Shown here: positions 45,216 through 52,829 of the stretch, one piece after another
How positions within the stretch are numbered: the first letter of the stretch is position 1
How the letters are laid out: the number at the start of each line of letters is the position of its first letter
NCBI RefSeq assembly: GCF_018760735.1
Contig: NZ_JAHHZN010000003.1
Coordinates: forward strand, 1-64,000
Reading direction: 5' to 3'
DNA length: 64,000 nt
From: Hymenobacter piscis
Lineage (GTDB): Bacteria; Bacteroidota; Bacteroidia; Cytophagales; Hymenobacteraceae
Position numbers and translations under genes: made by a program
The notes under the pieces: generated by a model
Databases searched by the model: none
What the model saw: the letters and a program-made list of their open reading frames with translations, nothing else
Told to the model about the DNA's origin: nothing

Positions 45216-45223
45216 CGAAAGTA
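45216..45223 (-). promoter_or_regulatory. -7-like box (TACTTTCG) for rpe
   Basis: Seven of eight bases match TAnnTTTG on the minus strand. It lies 22 bases before the preferred rpe start and decides against the upstream ATG. Confidence 0.45.
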
Positions 45224-45377
45224 CGCGTTAGCACTGGGTTGACAGGTATCGGCGGCCCGATTTGGCGGCGCCGGCCGGATAATTCTGCATCCGCCGGCTC
45301 CTCAACGCGCCCACCGGCCATTCTGGTATCCCGCCCGCCGCCGCGGCCAGCGTCATCGGGCCTGCTTACCCCACAAG

Positions 45378-45421
45378 GCGTGACCCCGGACACAACAGCA
45401 GCGTTGTGTCCGGGGTCACGC
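45378..45421 (-). terminator. 19-bp perfect hairpin after the zinc-ribbon gene
   Basis: GCGTGACCCCGGACACAAC pairs with its complement across an AGCAGC loop, 31 bases past the stop. A T-run is lacking, so it may act as a terminator or as a stabilising 3' hairpin. Confidence 0.6.
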
Positions 45422-45451
45422 GCCGGAGCCGGCCGGTTGCACCGCGGCGGT

Positions 45452-45772
45452 CTAGCTGGGCTTTTCGTAGGCGCGCCAGTCGAGCTTGCCGTCCTCGGTT
45501 TTGCGCAGAAATACGGTCTGATCGTCGTCCTGGCGCTTGCCGAAGGTCACGTCGCCGCGACAGTCGAGGCACTTGAGGCTGGTGTATTTAAACTTGCCCT
45601 GGGCTTCGCGGGCGGTCAGGTCGAGGTTGTCGGAGCCGCAGAGGCCGCACTTGGCCACGTCGGGGAAGCTGAGCCGGTCGTACTCGGCCACGGTTTCGTG
45701 AAAGTTGGCGCCCTGCACCGTGAAGTGAAACTGGCGGCGCCCCAGGCGCTTGGTGACCATCATCTGTAACAT
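45452..45772 (-). CDS. small zinc-ribbon protein, unknown function
   Basis: 106 residues with one zinc ribbon: Cys42-GLC45 and Cys68-LDC71. The first 40 residues are a beta-rich part (RRQFHFTVQGANFHETVAEYDRLSF) and the end is acidic and polar (GKRQDDDQTVFLRKTEDGKLDW). The pattern suggests nucleic-acid or protein binding. Similar small proteins occur in mobile elements of Bacteroidota as far as I recall, but no such context is seen here. Confidence 0.7.
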   Translation of the reverse strand: MLQMMVTKRLGRRQFHFTVQGANFHETVAEYDRLSFPDVAKCGLCGSDNLDLTAREAQGKFKYTSLKCLDCRGDVTFGKRQDDDQTVFLRKTEDGKLDWRAYEKPS

Positions 45773-45899
45773 GGAGGAAAAATAAGGGTGATGCGTGATA
45801 AAGCGGCAACATAGACAAGCGCTAAATCATTGCCAATTTACTAAATATATTCGCAATCATGAAACCAATTACATTAGCATTCAGAGCGGATTAAAAAAA

Positions 45900-45928
45900 A
45901 GAAGCCGGCTCCCGCGGAGCCGGCTTCT
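45900..45928 (-). terminator. intrinsic terminator of the subtilase gene
   Basis: A perfect 13-bp stem (AGAAGCCGGCTCC with complement, CGC centre) followed on the minus strand by a run of eight T, 25 bases past the stop. Confidence 0.9.
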
Positions 45929-45952
45929 GGCCTTGGGCACACGGGGCGCGGC

Positions 45953-47662
45953 TTACAGCTTCACGAAGCGGACCGTGCGCTGCTCGCGGCCATTGCTGAC
46001 GGTGCAGGTGAACACGCCCTTGGTGAGCAGGCCCGGCTGCAGGCGCACGGCGGCCGACGAGGTGGGCGCCACCTGCTGCTCGGCCACCAGAGCCCCGCGG
46101 GCATCAAAAATGCGCACCTGCAGGGGCACCGACTGGAAGCCCACGGCCAGCTGCAGGTACAGTTCGTCGTCTTTGCTCGGATTGGGGTAAATCAGCAGCT
46201 CGTGGCGGGGCACCACGGCGGCGGCGGCCAGCGGGGCGCCGGGGTTGGCCAGGTTGTAGGCCCGTCCGAAGTGGGGAATACCGTACCCGATTTCGTCGTT
46301 GGGCACGGTAGCCCGGGAGCCGGAGCGTTGCAGAAAACCGATAACCTGCTGGGCCGTGAGCCGGGGGTTGGCCTGCCAGAAACCGGCCACCATCCCCGCC
46401 AGCACCGGGCAGGAATAGGAAGTGCCGTCGCCCCGGCTCACCCTGCCGCCCGGCGATACGATGGCCGTCTGCACGCCCATGGCGGCCAGGTTGGGCTTGA
46501 TGCGGCCGTCGGCCGTGGGGCCGCGGGAGCTGAAGCCGGCCACCACGGCCAGCGAATCGGTGGCGCCCACCGTCAGGATGGAGTCGGCGTCGGCGGGGGC
46601 GGTGATGTAGCGCCAGCCCCTGTTGTTGCCCTCATTGCCGGCCGAGCTCACCACCACCATGCCCACCCGGGCGGCCACCGTGGCGGCCCGGGTCACGAGG
46701 GCCGTGCGGCCGTTCATGTCGGCGTAAGTATAGTTGATGGACGGGAAATCGAAGGTGCTGTAGCCCAGCGAGGAGCTGATAATATCCACCCCGGCCGAGT
46801 CGGCGTATTCGGCGGCAATGAGCCAGTTGGCCTCTTCTACGGGGTGTTCCGAGAAGATATCTTCCGTCACGAAAAGCCGGAACGTGGCCTTGGGGGCGGT
46901 GCCGATGTAGGTACCCGGCTCGTTAGCGCCGATGGTGGACAGGCAGTGGGTGCCGTGACTGTCGCGCAAAAACACCTGATCGTTCTTCTCCACCACGTTG
47001 AAGGTGCTGGCCAGACGGTTTTCCTGGGTAATGGAGGAAAAAGGTGAGGCCGTATTCACGCCCGGAAATCCGGCGTCGAAGACGGCAATCTGCATGCCTT
47101 CGCCCCGGAAACCGGCGTCGTGCATCTGCACCGCACCCAGCATCTGGGCCTGGGCATACGCCTTGCCGTACTGGCTGCGCGTGCCGGCCGTACGCCCGGC
47201 CGTTGCGTCGGGCTCGTCGGTTTTGGGTTTGCGGGTGCCGGGCAGGCCGCGGTTGAGCGTCTGGGCCGAGCGCACAAACGGCAGGGCCTGCACCTGCTGG
47301 AGCGTAGCCGAGTCGCAGGCTACCACGGCGGCATTGAACCAGCGGGAGGTGTACCAGAGCTGCGTTCCGGGCACGGCCTTCACCTGCTGCACGTAGGCGG
47401 GGCTCACGGGCAGGTCGCGGGGCAGCACGGCAATCTGCTGACGCTGACGCCGCGCCAGGGCCCGGGCCGAGAGAAATGCCTCGGGCTGGCTGACGCTGAA
47501 GGGCGTGCCGGCTTTGTCCTTGAAATAAATAAGATGCTTGCGGACGGTGGCCGTGGGCCGGGCCGTTTCGGGAGGCGGGGTACCGGGGCCGGCAGCGGCA
47601 GTCCGGGCCCCAAACGCCGACGCACACAGGCCGGCGGCTAGCAAAAGGCGGGATAAAACCAT
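45953..47662 (-). CDS. secreted subtilisin-like (S8) protease with type IX sorting domain
   Basis: 569 residues. Signal peptide (LLLAAGLCASAFGART), an inhibitor-like propeptide region (residues ~40-160), and the S8 catalytic domain with Asp196 (IAVFDAGFPG), His236 (DSHGTHCLST), the oxyanion Asn343 (SSAGNEGNN) and Ser415 (GDGTSYSCPVLAG). The last ~90 residues form a type A sorting domain (ELLIYPNPSKDDELYLQ to TVRFVKL), which directs export through the type IX system and anchoring at the cell surface. It is probably an extracellular digestive protease. Confidence 0.96.
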   Translation of the reverse strand: MVLSRLLLAAGLCASAFGARTAAAGPGTPPPETARPTATVRKHLIYFKDKAGTPFSVSQPEAFLSARALARRQRQQIAVLPRDLPVSPAYVQQVKAVPGTQLWYTSRWFNAAVVACDSATLQQVQALPFVRSAQTLNRGLPGTRKPKTDEPDATAGRTAGTRSQYGKAYAQAQMLGAVQMHDAGFRGEGMQIAVFDAGFPGVNTASPFSSITQENRLASTFNVVEKNDQVFLRDSHGTHCLSTIGANEPGTYIGTAPKATFRLFVTEDIFSEHPVEEANWLIAAEYADSAGVDIISSSLGYSTFDFPSINYTYADMNGRTALVTRAATVAARVGMVVVSSAGNEGNNRGWRYITAPADADSILTVGATDSLAVVAGFSSRGPTADGRIKPNLAAMGVQTAIVSPGGRVSRGDGTSYSCPVLAGMVAGFWQANPRLTAQQVIGFLQRSGSRATVPNDEIGYGIPHFGRAYNLANPGAPLAAAAVVPRHELLIYPNPSKDDELYLQLAVGFQSVPLQVRIFDARGALVAEQQVAPTSSAAVRLQPGLLTKGVFTCTVSNGREQRTVRFVKL

Positions 47663-47749
47663 TTGGCGCAGAAGTTAACTTGCCGGAAGATACAACGCAA
47701 TCCGCTAGGAAACGGGGTAGCAAGCCTCAACAGGCAGGTTTAAACCCTG

Positions 47750-47803
47750 CAAGCCGCAAGAACCCCGGAAAAGCACCTGCTTTCCCGGGGTTTTTGCGGC
47801 TTG
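47750..47803 (-). terminator. long hairpin terminator of the lipoprotein gene
   Basis: CAAGCCGCA plus AGAACCCCGG pairs with the complement (CCGGGGTTTTT and GCGGCTTG), roughly 19 bp with small irregularities, 15 bases past the lipoprotein stop. Confidence 0.75.
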
Positions 47804-47818
47804 TAGTGAAAAAACGGG

Positions 47819-48568
47819 CTATTTCCCGCTATCAATGAGCACCTCACTGCGCGACTGCCCTGCGTAGTTGATGGTATTATCACAAGGTCGCCCGCCGCCG
47901 GGGTCGTGCACGAAAGATCGGCTGACCCGGTAGACCGGCCCCACGCCCTGGGCAAAAGTGGTCCGCTTCACGGTGGTGTAGCAGGCATTCACGTCCTCGG
48001 CCAGGTTGTTGGTCGTAGTAACGGAGTTGTCGTAGCGGTAGGTTTCACCGTCGCGCTCCACACTGAAGGGCTGGCCTACGCGGGTATAGCGGCGGTTGAG
48101 GGCCGTGATGGTATCCTGGCTGTTGAAGGCGTTCAGGTTCCAGAACTTCTCCTCCTGCACCGGGAATACCAGGGCCACGGTGCGGCGGTTGTTGAACTGC
48201 TCGGTAATGGCCCGCTCCCCGACCCTAACAGTAAACACCGAATCGGCCCGCCAGGCATCGGTGGCGGTGGGCCGGCGGGAACGAATCACGCGGTACACCA
48301 CTTGGCCGGTGGCATCGGGCGAGAGTTCGGTATCGACCTGCTCGCGGAACTGGAAGCGGCTGACGGTGGCCTGGGCGTTATTCCAGACCGTATCGGCCAC
48401 GTCGTAAATGCGGTAGCTGCCCACTTCCAGCGGGTAATACTCCGGCCCCAAGAAGGGCTGCACCTCGCCGTTGTCCTGGCAGCTGGTCAGGGCCGCCGCG
48501 CCCAGCAGAGCCGGCAGCACCCAGCGCATCAGGCCGCACCGGGTGGGCAGGGAATAGTTCTGATTCAT
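47819..48568 (-). CDS. lipoprotein, unknown function
   Basis: 249 residues. A lipoprotein signal with lipobox AALTSC (Cys30); a second ATG 13 codons in would shorten the N-terminus to the standard length. The mature part looks like a beta-rich domain: LGPEYYPLEVGSYRIYDVAD near the front and YRVSRSFVHDPGGGRPCDN near the end. Proteins of this look occur in Bacteroidota as exported lipoproteins, but I cannot name a family. Single gene with its own terminator. Confidence 0.75.
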   Translation of the reverse strand: MNQNYSLPTRCGLMRWVLPALLGAAALTSCQDNGEVQPFLGPEYYPLEVGSYRIYDVADTVWNNAQATVSRFQFREQVDTELSPDATGQVVYRVIRSRRPTATDAWRADSVFTVRVGERAITEQFNNRRTVALVFPVQEEKFWNLNAFNSQDTITALNRRYTRVGQPFSVERDGETYRYDNSVTTTNNLAEDVNACYTTVKRTTFAQGVGPVYRVSRSFVHDPGGGRPCDNTINYAGQSRSEVLIDSGK

Positions 48569-48658
48569 ACAAAGAGTTTAGCAGCCCTTAAAGTAGCACC
48601 GGTCGGCGGAAAACGCCCGCCCCGGTCGCCATAACGCGTAACCAGAAAAATCAGTGCC

Positions 48659-48746
48659 CGGCGTAGCTTAGTTGTTAGTTGTTAGTTGTTAGTTGTTAGT
48701 TCGTTCTGACAACTGACAACTGACAACTAACAACTAAGCTACGCCG
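48659..48746. repeat. 41-bp heptad-arm hairpin that includes the mnmA stop codon
   Basis: The left arm, GCGTAGCTTAGTTGTTAGTT and onward, and the right arm match over 41 bases with only three T/C differences, each at the same place of a heptad, separated by six bases (TTCGTT). Each arm is made of 7-bp units GTTGTTA/GTTGTCA. The right arm contains the last alanine codon and the TAG stop of mnmA; the left arm carries an inverted copy of the same bases. In RNA the three differences can be G-U pairs. Confidence 0.96.
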
Positions 48747-49872
48747 TTACGGGCTCGGGAATTTCGCCGATGGTGTGGCGCTCGATCCAGCCCCCGCCCA
48801 GCACGTCCTCACCCTCGTAGAAGACGGCCGCCTGCCCGGGGGTTACCGCGTGCACGGCTTCTTCGAAGTAGACGTAGATTTTGTCGCCCTTCTGCTCCAG
48901 AAAGGCCGGGGAGCCATCGTGGTTGTAGCGGATTTTGGTAGTGCTGGGCACCAGGCCGCGGCCTTCGAGCGAGGCGTACTTGCCCATGTTGAGCTTGCCC
49001 ACCACCGTGCGGGTGCTGGCCAGATCCTCGAAATTACCGAGCACTACCCGGTTGGTTTCGGGGTCGATGGCCGTTACGTAGGCCGGGAAGCCCAGAGCCA
49101 CGCCCAGGCCCTTGCGCTGCCCGATGGTGTAGAACGGGTAGCCCTCGTGCTTGCCCACCACGGTGCCGTCGCGGAGCACGAACTCGCCGCCGGCCACGCG
49201 CTCCTCCAGACCCGGCACGCGCCGGCGCAGGAAGCCCCGGTAGTCGTTGTCGGGAATGAAGCAGATTTCGTAGCTCTCGGGCTTATTCACGAGCTCGGTG
49301 AAGCCCCGCTCCCGGGCAAAGTCGTAGATGGCCGTTTTGCGCAGCTCGCCCAGTGGGAACAGCGTGCGCGAGAGGCTCTCCTGGCTCACGCCCCAGATGG
49401 CGTAGCTCTGGTCCTTGTTGTCGTCGAGGCCTTTGCTGACTACGTAACGGCCGTTTTCCTCCCGCACCTGGGCGTAGTGGCCGGTGGCGATGAACTCGCA
49501 GCCGAGCTGGTCGGCGCGGCGCAGCAGCGCGTCCCACTTGATGTGGGTGTTGCAGAGCACGCAGGGGTTGGGCGTACGTCCGGCCAGGTATTCCTCGGTG
49601 AAGTTGCTGATGACGAAGTCGCCGAACTCGTCGCGGATGTCGATGATGTAGTGCGGGAAGCCCAGGTCCACGGCAATCTGGCGGGCATCGTTGATGCTGT
49701 CAAGGGAGCAGCAGCCGGTTTCCTTCTTGCTGCCGCCCGCCGAGGCGTAATCCCAGGTTTTCATGGTCATGCCCACCACCTCGTACCCTTGCTCGTGCAG
49801 CAGCACGGCTGCCACGGAGCTGTCGATGCCGCCGCTCATGGCGACGAGCACCCGTCCTTTCGTTGTATTCAT
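48739..49872 (-). CDS. mnmA: tRNA-specific 2-thiouridylase
   Basis: 377 residues from ATG 49872. MnmA makes the 2-thio group of U34 in tRNAs for Lys, Glu and Gln. Visible: the PP-loop AMSGGIDSSVAAVLL, the catalytic cysteine in NPCVLCNTHIKWDALL (about residue 106) and the second in YEICFIPDNDYRGFL (about residue 205), and the C-terminal beta-barrel with GQRKGLGVALG. Its stop codon is in the stem of a long heptad-arm hairpin. A -7 box lies just upstream. Confidence 0.96.
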   Translation of the reverse strand: MNTTKGRVLVAMSGGIDSSVAAVLLHEQGYEVVGMTMKTWDYASAGGSKKETGCCSLDSINDARQIAVDLGFPHYIIDIRDEFGDFVISNFTEEYLAGRTPNPCVLCNTHIKWDALLRRADQLGCEFIATGHYAQVREENGRYVVSKGLDDNKDQSYAIWGVSQESLSRTLFPLGELRKTAIYDFARERGFTELVNKPESYEICFIPDNDYRGFLRRRVPGLEERVAGGEFVLRDGTVVGKHEGYPFYTIGQRKGLGVALGFPAYVTAIDPETNRVVLGNFEDLASTRTVVGKLNMGKYASLEGRGLVPSTTKIRYNHDGSPAFLEQKGDKIYVYFEEAVHAVTPGQAAVFYEGEDVLGGGWIERHTIGEIPEPVTA

Positions 49873-49920
49873 ACGTGAATCAAATTGCGCCCGAAGCGTG
49901 AAAGGTTCCGGCCGAATGCG

Positions 49921-49928
49921 CAAAGATA
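49921..49928 (-). promoter_or_regulatory. Bacteroidota -7 box (TATCTTTG) for mnmA
   Basis: An exact TAnnTTTG match on the minus strand, 48 bases before the start codon, between the gene and a heptad-arm element. Confidence 0.5.
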
Positions 49929-49937
49929 CGAAGCGGT

Positions 49938-50067
49938 AAATGAGTGAATGGGTAAATGGGTGGATGAGTGAATCGGTGAATGGTAGGATGTCGGTTCACG
50001 CATAGACGTATTTGCCACGTGGCGCATTCCCTCATTCACCGAGTCCCTCATTCACTCATTCACTCTT
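49938..50067. repeat. short-unit inverted arms upstream of mnmA
   Basis: Left arm: GAGTGAATGGGTAAATGGGT and further GAGTGAATCGGTGAATG. The right arm, read as complement, is GAGTGAATGAGTGAATGAGG and further CGGTGAATGAGG. Units of 7-8 bp (GAGTGAAT, GGTGAAT). The loop is about 43 bases. Confidence 0.65.
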
Positions 50068-50140
50068 AAGCCAGAAGTCCCGATTATTGCAGCGGCAACG
50101 GCGGTAGCGCCGGAGCCGGTTCTCCTCAACTCCTTCTGCT

Positions 50141-50767
50141 ATGGCTTTGCTAGTTCCCGTGATGGTGCGCGGCATCAACAACCTTTCCGATGCCCGCTAC
50201 TGCGCCGGCATGGGCGCCGACTCTCTCACGTTCCGCCTCGACCCGGCCCTGCCCGGCTACCTCACGCCCGAAGTAGTGCAGGAGCTCAGCGGCTGGGTAG
50301 CCGGCGTGGAACTCCTTGGCGAGTTCGACACGCTGCCGGTGGCCGAAATCAACGCCCTGGTGCAGCAATGCGGCCTGCACGCGGTATTGCTGCACCGCCG
50401 CCGTACCCCTGAGGAGCTGGGCCAGCTCTCGGTGCCGGCCCTCAAACTGATTCGCTGGGTGCCCGATATGCTGCCCGAAGACGTGGACCTGCGCTTCCGC
50501 GAGCAGGCGCCCTCCTACCTGGGCTTCGTGCTGGCCACCCCGCCCGAGCCGCTGCCCAACCCGGCCGAAACCACCCGCCTCACCGAGCAGGCCCGTACCT
50601 ACCCCGTCTGGCTGGGCTCCGATTTTGCCCCCAACGGCACCCTGCGCGCCTACGTGGAGCAGCTGCGCCCCGCCGGCATCGTGCTTCAGGGCGGCGACGA
50701 GATCAAGCCCGGTCTGCGCGACTTCGACGAAATGGAAGCCATTTTCGAGCAACTGGAAGAAGAGTAA
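50141..50767 (+). CDS. TrpF-like barrel protein lacking catalytic residues
   Basis: 208 residues with the outline of phosphoribosylanthranilate isomerase: the start VPVMVRGINNLSDARYCAGM aligns with the KICGITNLEDA region, and GIVLQGGDEIKPGLRDFDEM aligns with the C-terminal SSGVE...PGKKD phosphate loop. The catalytic cysteine is replaced by arginine (VRGI instead of ICGI), and the general-acid aspartate block (LLDT in TrpF) is replaced by YLGFVLATPP. It is therefore unlikely to isomerise PRA. No trp genes are near. It may have a different role or bind a phosphate ligand. Confidence 0.75.
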   Translation: MALLVPVMVRGINNLSDARYCAGMGADSLTFRLDPALPGYLTPEVVQELSGWVAGVELLGEFDTLPVAEINALVQQCGLHAVLLHRRRTPEELGQLSVPALKLIRWVPDMLPEDVDLRFREQAPSYLGFVLATPPEPLPNPAETTRLTEQARTYPVWLGSDFAPNGTLRAYVEQLRPAGIVLQGGDEIKPGLRDFDEMEAIFEQLEEE

Positions 50768-50788
50768 GCTCCCCGATTGCCCTCAGCA

Positions 50789-50820
50789 AGGTACCCCGGC
50801 GCGATGCGGCCGGGGTACCT
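50789..50820 (+). terminator. hairpin terminator of the TrpF-like gene
   Basis: A 12-bp stem (AGGTACCCCGGC with complement, 8-nt loop) 21 bases past the stop; little T-run. Confidence 0.6.
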
Positions 50821-50858
50821 GCTGCCTGATAGCGGTTCACGAAAGGGCTTTAAAGAGG

Positions 50859-51698
50859 TCAGGCCATCACCGTCAGCAGCGAGTGAATGGGCTCCGTGAG
50901 TTCCGCAGGACCGTGCAGGCGCAGGTGGCGGGCGGCTTCGGGCCGGGGCAGACTGTTGGTAAACAAACGCCAGGCCACGGCCCCGTTCAGCTCCACCCGG
51001 GCCGCCGGGGCGCCGGCGTACCCCTGCCCCAGCTCCCAGTCGGCCGGGCGCCGGCGTAAAAACCACGTGACGGACGCGGGGCCGGTCAGCTGCACCTGCA
51101 CCACCGTGCCCGGCGCGGCGGCCACGGCACGGTAGTGGTGCGGCAGGGCCCGGGCGCAGGTGGCCAGAAACGGCGCGTACAATGCCGGCTCCAGCAGCGG
51201 CCCCTCCTGCCCCACGGCCTGGCGGATCTGCTGCTGGTGGTGCCACTTTTCGGTGTACTCGCGGGCGATGTGGAAGTGGTTGGTCGATTCCGCCTCCCCG
51301 GCCCAGGCAACGGCGAAGGTGGCCGGCGCGGCCGGGTCGAGGGTTTCCAGGAAGGCTGTGTACCGGGGGCCGATGTGCTCCAGCAACTCCAGCACTACTG
51401 CCGGACTCAGCCGCTGCCCCGCCCGCACCCAGCTGCCGTTCAGCTCGTTGAGGTAGCCCACCACGTCGGCGTAAGCCCCGCTGGCCGGCCCCGGCCCGCT
51501 AAAGTGCCCGTCGCGCAGCATGGACAGGCTGCGCAGGCTGCCATCGAGCAGGTGCAGGGCCACGGCGTGCACCGTCCAGCCGGGCGCCAGCGTGGGCCGT
51601 TGCCAGTCGGCGGCGCTCAGGCTGCCCAGTACCTGCAGCAGGCGCTCATCCAGCACCGCAAACAGCGGCAGCGTATCAGGAATCCGAACGGGTTGCAT
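50859..51698 (-). CDS. maleylpyruvate-isomerase/DinB-type metal-binding protein
   Basis: 279 residues. The N-terminal four-helix DinB-like bundle has metal-binding histidines: WTVHAVALHLLDGSLR (His near residue 49) and REYTEKWHHQQQIRQAV (His near residues 152-153). The C-terminal ~100 residues form a sterol-carrier-like beta-alpha part (TVVQVQLTGPASVTWFL, VELNGAVAWRLFTNSL). In actinobacteria such proteins are mycothiol-dependent transferases; Bacteroidota lack mycothiol and may use bacillithiol or another thiol, so the activity is open. Confidence 0.82.
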   Translation of the reverse strand: MQPVRIPDTLPLFAVLDERLLQVLGSLSAADWQRPTLAPGWTVHAVALHLLDGSLRSLSMLRDGHFSGPGPASGAYADVVGYLNELNGSWVRAGQRLSPAVVLELLEHIGPRYTAFLETLDPAAPATFAVAWAGEAESTNHFHIAREYTEKWHHQQQIRQAVGQEGPLLEPALYAPFLATCARALPHHYRAVAAAPGTVVQVQLTGPASVTWFLRRRPADWELGQGYAGAPAARVELNGAVAWRLFTNSLPRPEAARHLRLHGPAELTEPIHSLLTVMA

Positions 51699-51700
51699 CA

Positions 51701-51826
51701 GGAGTGAGTAGTGAGGAGTGAGGAGTGAGGAGTGAGGAGTGAGGAGTGAGGAGTGAGGAGTGAGGAGTGAGGAGTGAGGAGTGAGGAGTGAGGAGTGAGG
51801 AGTGAGGAGTGAGGAGTGAGGAGTGA
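51701..51826. repeat. 18 tandem copies of a 7-bp unit upstream of the DinB-type gene
   Basis: GGAGTGA is repeated 18 times without interruption (126 bp); only the second copy, GTAGTGA, differs. The array begins two bases before the start codon of the minus-strand gene, so it is its immediate 5' region. No opposite arm is present. It can vary in copy number by slippage. Confidence 0.98.
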
Positions 51827-51831
51827 GGAGG

Positions 51832-51877
51832 CACGCAAAAGCGGAAATACGGGTTGCCGGATTTCCGCTTTTGCGTG
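51832..51877 (-). terminator. 17-bp hairpin
   Basis: CACGCAAAAGCGGAAAT pairs perfectly with its complement across a 12-nt loop. It lies 158 bases downstream of the trmB stop and directly against the heptad array, and could terminate trmB transcription before the DinB-type gene. Confidence 0.7.
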
Positions 51878-51915
51878 GTTTGGCTTCTTATTCAGAGCTG
51901 TTCGCAGGCTGCAGC

Positions 51916-52003
51916 ACAGTAGCACGAACGGTGTAGTTCACGCCTCAGAACGACAACCGTGGTAACGGCGCGGGGGCGCGAACTACCCGGTTCGCACTAC
52001 TGT
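51916..52003. repeat. imperfect 24-bp inverted repeat after trmB
   Basis: ACAGTAGCACGAACGGTGTA and onward (24 bases) matches the complement of the right segment in 20 of 24 positions, with a 40-nt GC-rich loop that itself could fold. No gene is present here. It could be a small structured RNA or another decayed repeat. Confidence 0.45.
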
Positions 52004-52035
52004 CGGTTACACATACACGGGCCGAACAGTCCGTT

Positions 52036-52698
52036 TTAACTCACCTGAAACTGCAGGTACTTGATGGGCACGCCCAGCTGGCGGTACTTGCGCTCGAAGG
52101 TAGTCTGGATGTCCTCGGCGTGGGGCAGCAGCTCGGGCGTGGCGTAGAGGTCCTTGGTGTGGGCCAGAATGGTAGCCCCGGGACGCTGCTGCACGGTTTC
52201 GAGGGAGTAGTCGAACAGGTCCTCGTTATCGGTTTTGAGGTGAATCAGACCGCCGGGACGCAGAATCTGCTGGTAGAGGTCGAGGAAACGCGGGAACGTG
52301 AGGCGGCGCTTGATGTCCCGGTCGCGGGGGCGCGGGTCGGGGAAGGTAATCCAGATTTCGTGCAGCTCGCCGGGGGCAAAATGCGTGAGCAGGTCGTGGG
52401 CGCGGGTGCGCACCCAGCCCACGTTGGTCAGGCCCATTTCCTCGGCCCGGGCATTGCCCCGCCAGATTCGGTCGCCCTTGATGTCGAGGCCTAGGAAGTT
52501 GCGCCCGGGGTAGCGCTCGGCCAGGCCCACGGTGTATTCGCCCTTGCCGCAGCCCACCTCCAGCGTAATGGGGTTCGGGTTCTGGAAAAAAGCCTCGTGC
52601 CAGCGGCCGCCAAGCTGCTGGTAGGTGTCTTTCCCGGGTTCTACCACACTGGCCCGTTCGGCATTCTCGGCGAAGCGCTTCAGTTTTACTCGACTCAC
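52036..52698 (-). CDS. trmB: tRNA (guanine-N7)-methyltransferase
   Basis: 220 residues from GTG 52698, which gives the typical start MSRVKLKRFAENAE; no in-frame ATG exists near it and the codons upstream belong to a repeat. The enzyme uses SAM to form m7G46 in tRNA. Motifs: LEVGCGKGEYTVGLAERYPGRNFLGLDIKG, then the family signature HEIWITFPDPRPRDRDIKRR, and GLIHLKTDNEDLF. The N-terminal basic segment contacts tRNA. Codon GTG as start and the 3' hairpins suggest modest expression. Confidence 0.94.
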   Translation of the reverse strand: MSRVKLKRFAENAERASVVEPGKDTYQQLGGRWHEAFFQNPNPITLEVGCGKGEYTVGLAERYPGRNFLGLDIKGDRIWRGNARAEEMGLTNVGWVRTRAHDLLTHFAPGELHEIWITFPDPRPRDRDIKRRLTFPRFLDLYQQILRPGGLIHLKTDNEDLFDYSLETVQQRPGATILAHTKDLYATPELLPHAEDIQTTFERKYRQLGVPIKYLQFQVS

Positions 52699-52703
52699 TG
52701 GAT

Positions 52704-52825
52704 TGGTTTTTGGTGGGTGGTTTTTGGATTTAGGCGGCCATTGGAAGTTGCCGCCCGGTTGGTTTTGGTTGGAGTGGCGGTATTTGCGCGAAGGCCAACA
52801 ACCGTAAACCACCCACCAAAAACCA
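52704..52825. repeat. inverted heptad-arm element between folC and trmB
   Basis: The 20-bp arms, TGGTTTTTGGTGGGTGGTTT and its exact complement, enclose an 82-nt loop. Heptads TTGGTTT, TTGGTGG, GTGGTTT and TTGGATT follow each other. The left arm lies six bases from the trmB start and the right arm five bases from the folC stop. Confidence 0.93.
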
Positions 52826-52829
52826 GATT

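Noticed and set aside
51701..51826. CRISPR-like array
   Set aside because: Units are 7 bp in direct tandem without spacers, so it is a simple tandem repeat.
51900..52035. tRNA-like segment behind trmB
   Set aside because: The TTCACGCC-type stretch does not fold into a cloverleaf and lacks acceptor and anticodon stems.
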